Positions 20,986-24,178 of a DNA stretch of 24,178 nt are shown here, piece after piece (the stretch's first letter is position 1; each line of letters starts with the position of its first letter). The notes below the pieces were generated by a model, which was not told where the DNA came from, did no database searches, and saw only the letters and a program-made list of their open reading frames with translations. A program made the translations under genes and the position numbers. The stretch is from Candidatus Azambacteria bacterium RBG_16_47_10 (GTDB taxonomy: Bacteria; Patescibacteriota; Minisyncoccia; GWC2-36-17; WO2-46-25), in the NCBI GenBank assembly GCA_001773975.1, contig MEYI01000036.1, positions 13,750-37,927 on the forward strand. The letters run 5' to 3'.

Positions 20986-22416
20986 TTAGTGTTTCTGATC
21001 GAGCTTCCCGATCTCTTTTTTTAATTCCACCATTTTCAATTCCCGTCCGACGGTCAGTCGTTTGAATTTCTCCAGCTCTTCTATTTTTTTCTGCAATTCG
21101 ACCGTGCGTTCGGTGGCTGCTTTCTCAAGCGTTTCTTTTATCTTTTCAAGTTCCGCGGTGCGCTCTTTTACCCGCTTTTCAAGTGTTATGTTTACACCTT
21201 TTAATTCCATCTGCGCTTTTTTCAATTCCGTTTCCGATTTTTCAATGCTACTGATCATTGCGTTGAATGTTTCAGCGATCTTCCCGATCTCATCATGTGA
21301 CGAAATAGTCGCGCGAGCGGTGAGGTCGTGCTCTGTGATCTTTTTTGCCGCCTCGCCGATGCTTTCAAAATTTCGTAAAAGCATAGAATTTAGAAGAAGT
21401 GTTCCGAGCGCGCCCACGATGATCGCAATAATGCTGCTGATAAAAAAGCGGAATTCAAACTGTTTAAGCGGCATCATGATCTCATCTCGTTCCGCTTCCA
21501 CGATCAAAATGGCATTATCGCGGTGGAGGCACATGGAAGCGCCGATCACCGGGATGTTTCGATAATTGAGATATGTTCCGGAGATCTCCCTGTTTTCATC
21601 AAAACACTTTTTGATCGGATCGGTATCGATGTGCAGCTTTAAAATCGCATCAGAAACAAAGCGTGATGGCGTAATACGAAGACGATCTTTATTTACCACA
21701 TACACCTCCGCGGTTTTATAATGTTCAAATAGCGCTCGGCCCGAGGGAGCTCCCTCACCCAGTTGCAGTGAGCCGTTAAGGAGATTGCCAAGGTCGTTCG
21801 TGTTTGTGAAGTGCAAAAGCATGACAGCATCCAACGGCGTTGTCTTTTTTGTTTTCTCATCCTGAATAAAAAGCCGGGATACCACATGGATCATAGGATC
21901 CATACCCTCGTCCTCTTCAAATACAAGATTAGTAAGAAATGCCGTGGGAGAAAGAGATGTGATCGCCTCGCTGAATCGATGCGCTTGAAATTCCTCTTCC
22001 TCCTCCTTTTCATTGAGCCCCAATCTGTTTTCTTGGGACGATGCGACGATGATGCCGTTGCGATCGAGGATATCAATAATGCTTATCGTCGGATCGTACG
22101 GTAATTTTTTATGAACAAAATAATCGGTGAGCTGGTTGCGCAGCGCAGTGCGTTCTTCTCCTTCGGGAAGCGCGATGAGCCGAGCTGTTGTTGTGCGAAT
22201 ATATCCGTCTGAGCTCCAGTCAACGGTGCGCGTTTGCATTGAATTAAAAAACGAGTAGTATGCTCCTTCGCTTGTTTCCGCGATGTCGCGGAAATTGTCG
22301 GCCGCCTGTTTTTCAAAATACGCGCCAAAATAACTATGGAAATAAAACAAAACGCTTCCCATCAGCGCAATGATGATGCCGATAAAAAGAAACGAAAACT
22401 TTGTTTTGAATTTCAT
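20986..22416 (-). CDS. Transmembrane receptor with HAMP and coiled coil but no kinase domain
   Basis: A 476-residue protein. Transmembrane helix 1 (about 8-28), an extracytoplasmic sensor region (about 29-323, probably a double-Cache-like fold: SIIDILDRNGIIVASSQENRLG at 111-133), helix 2 (about 324-345), a HAMP domain (346-395, ending HDEIGKIAETFNAM) and a long coiled coil (about 390-472) closing with RLTVGRELKMVELKKEI. There is no HisKA, ATPase, methyl-accepting or cyclase domain: the stop codon follows the coiled coil naturally, so this is not an obvious truncation. The 6-bp gap from the upstream kinase and 9 bp to the V4R gene show one transcription unit. It probably passes its signal through coiled-coil contact to a separate kinase. 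Confidence 0.9.
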   Translation of the reverse strand: MKFKTKFSFLFIGIIIALMGSVLFYFHSYFGAYFEKQAADNFRDIAETSEGAYYSFFNSMQTRTVDWSSDGYIRTTTARLIALPEGEERTALRNQLTDYFVHKKLPYDPTISIIDILDRNGIIVASSQENRLGLNEKEEEEEFQAHRFSEAITSLSPTAFLTNLVFEEDEGMDPMIHVVSRLFIQDEKTKKTTPLDAVMLLHFTNTNDLGNLLNGSLQLGEGAPSGRALFEHYKTAEVYVVNKDRLRITPSRFVSDAILKLHIDTDPIKKCFDENREISGTYLNYRNIPVIGASMCLHRDNAILIVEAERDEIMMPLKQFEFRFFISSIIAIIVGALGTLLLNSMLLRNFESIGEAAKKITEHDLTARATISSHDEIGKIAETFNAMISSIEKSETELKKAQMELKGVNITLEKRVKERTAELEKIKETLEKAATERTVELQKKIEELEKFKRLTVGRELKMVELKKEIGKLDQKH

Positions 22417-22422
22417 ACGCTA

Positions 22423-24171
22423 TTATTGTATCACGGGCTCTGATGTTTGCACACTTTTTGGATGAGCTGCCGATGCAAGCGGAAGAGAGAAATAAAAGGT
22501 CGTTCCCCTTCCCTCTGCCGATTCGAAACGGAGCTTACCGCCGGATGCTTCCGCGAGCTCTTTGGAAATATACAGGCCGAGACCGGTACCCTCCATTTTT
22601 GTGATATTGTCGGCGCGGAAGAATTTTTCAAATATCCTGTTTTTTTGAAATTCAGGAATGCCGTAGCCGTTGTCTGCAATGGTAAGAAGAGCGTTCTCGT
22701 TTGCAAGCGAAAGCGTCAGTGTGATCTTCCCTTCCTCCGGCGTGTATTTTGATGCGTTTGTCAGCAGGTTTTGAAGCACCTGCCAAATAAGTTTCGGGTC
22801 GGCACTGACGCGCGGGAATGAATCGGGTCTTATAAATTCAAATTTTTGCTTTCGTTTTACGAAATTTTGCTCCACTTCAGGAAGCATGCTCTTAATAAAT
22901 TCGATGATGTTCGTCGGTGTCGGTTGGTTCTGCATCTTCCCCGCCTCAATGCGCGATACGTCCAGAAGGTCGTTGACCAACGTGATGATGCGTTCGTTGG
23001 AATTGTAAACATCAAGTAAAACGCCGCGTTGTTTTTCCGGCAGTTCCCCGAGATCGTTATTAAGCAGCATTTCCATAAACCACTTCATGGATGATAGCGG
23101 CGTGCGCAATTGATGCGACGTGATGGAAATGAATTCCGTTTTCATGCGGTCAACTTCTTTTTCTTGTGTGATATCGGAGAATACGAATGTGGTGCCGATG
23201 ACAGCTCCCTGTCCGTCATGGACAGGGTTCCCCATGATCTTGTAAATTCCGCCGTGTGTTTCCAATTCGGATAAGAGTTGTGGTTTTTGTGAACGGATGA
23301 TCTGTTCCGCGGCGCTGCGGAAATCAAGCTTGCCGTAGAGCGCTTGTACGATGTCGAGCATCGATACGGTTTCTTTTCCCGTGAGCCCGAGAATTTCGCG
23401 CGCTTTCTTGTTTATGATCATGATCTCCTGTTTTGCGTTCACCATGATCAGTCCTTCGCTGATCGACGCGAGCATGGAATTCGTTTTATTTTTCTCTTCT
23501 AAAAAAAGGCGTTGTATGCGAGAAACAACTTCCCCCGCTTCTTCGGCGACCGCATACAATACGCCGATCGCCGCCTCAGTGTAATAGTGCGGTTTTGTCG
23601 AGGCGGCCGTAATAAGTCCCGCTAATTTTTTATCGACAAATACCGGAACACTAAAAAACGAGCGTACCGGCTCCCGAGCATCTTCATCGTATGCAAGACC
23701 GAAGCACAGCGAACGCATCTGCTCCTCGCGTATCGGCGCGCCGGTAAGTGTGGCAAGGGCATCCATCATTTTTTTCTTCGCATTCTCCGCGAACGCCTTG
23801 TTTGCCGCGGCGCCGAGATGACATCGAAAGAATACTTCGCCATTTTCCCCGAAGGTAATATATGAAAGAGCGTTATATGCAACTATGCGATTGAGCGATT
23901 CCGCGATGATCTGCACCGCCTCTTGTTCATCAAGCGACACACTGATGCGTTCAAAAATTTCTTTGAGCACCGCGGCGCGATATGTTTTGTGCGCGATCTG
24001 CCGGTCATCGGATGAAAGACGATGCGCTATCTCGGTGAGAGCACTGCTTTCGTTGTCTGCCGATGCAAGTACCGCGGCATATTTTTTTCGTACCAAGCCA
24101 TCGGCCATCGTTTCAAAAGAGTGTGCCCGCTGGAGTATGGCAAACAGCGTGCGGAAGGAAAGCGTAAACAT
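22423..24171 (-). CDS. GAF-PAS histidine kinase, 5' end uncertain
   Basis: At least 582 residues from the ATG at 24171. The frame stays open to the window edge seven bases on, so the true start may lie outside. There is no membrane segment in the visible part. A helical N-terminus (to about 65) precedes a GAF domain (about 80-220), a PAS domain (about 230-340; MLASISEGLIMVN), HisKA with H353 (SITSHQLRTPL), and an ATPase domain with NLLTNASKYT (468-477), DNGYGIP (500-506) and GTGLGLYIS (528-536). All kinase motifs are intact. First visible gene of the signalling cluster; its stop is 6 bp before the receptor ATG. Its phosphate target is probably the single receiver at the other end of the cluster, unless a regulator lies upstream. 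Confidence 0.93.
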   Translation of the reverse strand: MFTLSFRTLFAILQRAHSFETMADGLVRKKYAAVLASADNESSALTEIAHRLSSDDRQIAHKTYRAAVLKEIFERISVSLDEQEAVQIIAESLNRIVAYNALSYITFGENGEVFFRCHLGAAANKAFAENAKKKMMDALATLTGAPIREEQMRSLCFGLAYDEDAREPVRSFFSVPVFVDKKLAGLITAASTKPHYYTEAAIGVLYAVAEEAGEVVSRIQRLFLEEKNKTNSMLASISEGLIMVNAKQEIMIINKKAREILGLTGKETVSMLDIVQALYGKLDFRSAAEQIIRSQKPQLLSELETHGGIYKIMGNPVHDGQGAVIGTTFVFSDITQEKEVDRMKTEFISITSHQLRTPLSSMKWFMEMLLNNDLGELPEKQRGVLLDVYNSNERIITLVNDLLDVSRIEAGKMQNQPTPTNIIEFIKSMLPEVEQNFVKRKQKFEFIRPDSFPRVSADPKLIWQVLQNLLTNASKYTPEEGKITLTLSLANENALLTIADNGYGIPEFQKNRIFEKFFRADNITKMEGTGLGLYISKELAEASGGKLRFESAEGRGTTFYFSLPLASAAHPKSVQTSEPVIQ

Positions 24172-24178
24172 AACAAGG

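Noticed and set aside
1..24178. CRISPR array, tRNA or rRNA genes, complete IS or prophage
   Set aside because: No regularly spaced repeats, no tRNA-like T-loop signatures, no transposase or phage structural genes were seen on either strand.

Overview
The window looks like a chromosome segment of a Candidate Phyla Radiation (Patescibacteria) bacterium, probably a Parcubacteria-type lineage. This rests on gene content read from the sequence and on my memory of the group, not on a search. The signs are: compact genes, very few Shine-Dalgarno sites, a thrombospondin-type-3 surface protein beside a secreted unknown, a C-terminal-short UvrD, a short DksA/TraR zinc-finger protein, one Xer recombinase, and several membrane-anchored proteins of unknown function. 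Nearly everything is on the minus strand; only the LysM/M23 peptidase and the Xer recombinase are clear plus-strand genes. No tRNA, rRNA, CRISPR array or complete insertion sequence was seen.

Region by region: 1-2191 holds a two-gene envelope operon (calcium-loop surface protein, then a secreted protein cut by the window edge). 2221-2928 is a self-contained lipoprotein unit with its own sigma70-type promoter, Shine-Dalgarno site and flanking terminators. 2955-4969 holds an acidic anchored protein, rRNA dimethyltransferase RsmA and a Cys-rich anchored protein. 5018-5227 is a gene-less 210-bp element with 25-bp perfect inverted ends. 5253-8653 has a UvrD/PcrA helicase divergent from a cell-wall peptidase, with a DnaA box between them. 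8597-10309 is comM bracketed by a short repeat. 10316-12947 holds a DksA-like protein, a nucleotidyltransferase-fold protein and a proline-rich anchored protein.

The 795-bp gap 12948-13742 is the richest non-coding stretch. It has two good minus-strand promoters, a probable ~91-nt small RNA with three hairpins and a terminator, a second leader or small RNA, a perfect DnaA box, a 126-bp MITE-like element, a possible 24-residue Cys-rich peptide and a strong bidirectional terminator. 13743-16819 is an rpsO - NYN nuclease - pnp RNA-metabolism operon. A Xer recombinase follows on the plus strand with a promoter so close that the mRNA should be leaderless.

The last 6.3 kb (17830-24178) is a tightly packed signal-transduction cluster. 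In transcription order it encodes a GAF-PAS histidine kinase, a membrane receptor with extracytoplasmic domain, HAMP and coiled coil but no kinase, a V4R-domain small-ligand protein, a soluble coiled-coil/PAS histidine kinase, a single-domain response regulator, an 84-residue unknown and a multi-pass membrane protein. This is the best candidate for an undescribed system: a split sensory pathway in which receptor, ligand-binding module, kinases and receiver are separate polypeptides and no DNA-binding output is encoded nearby.
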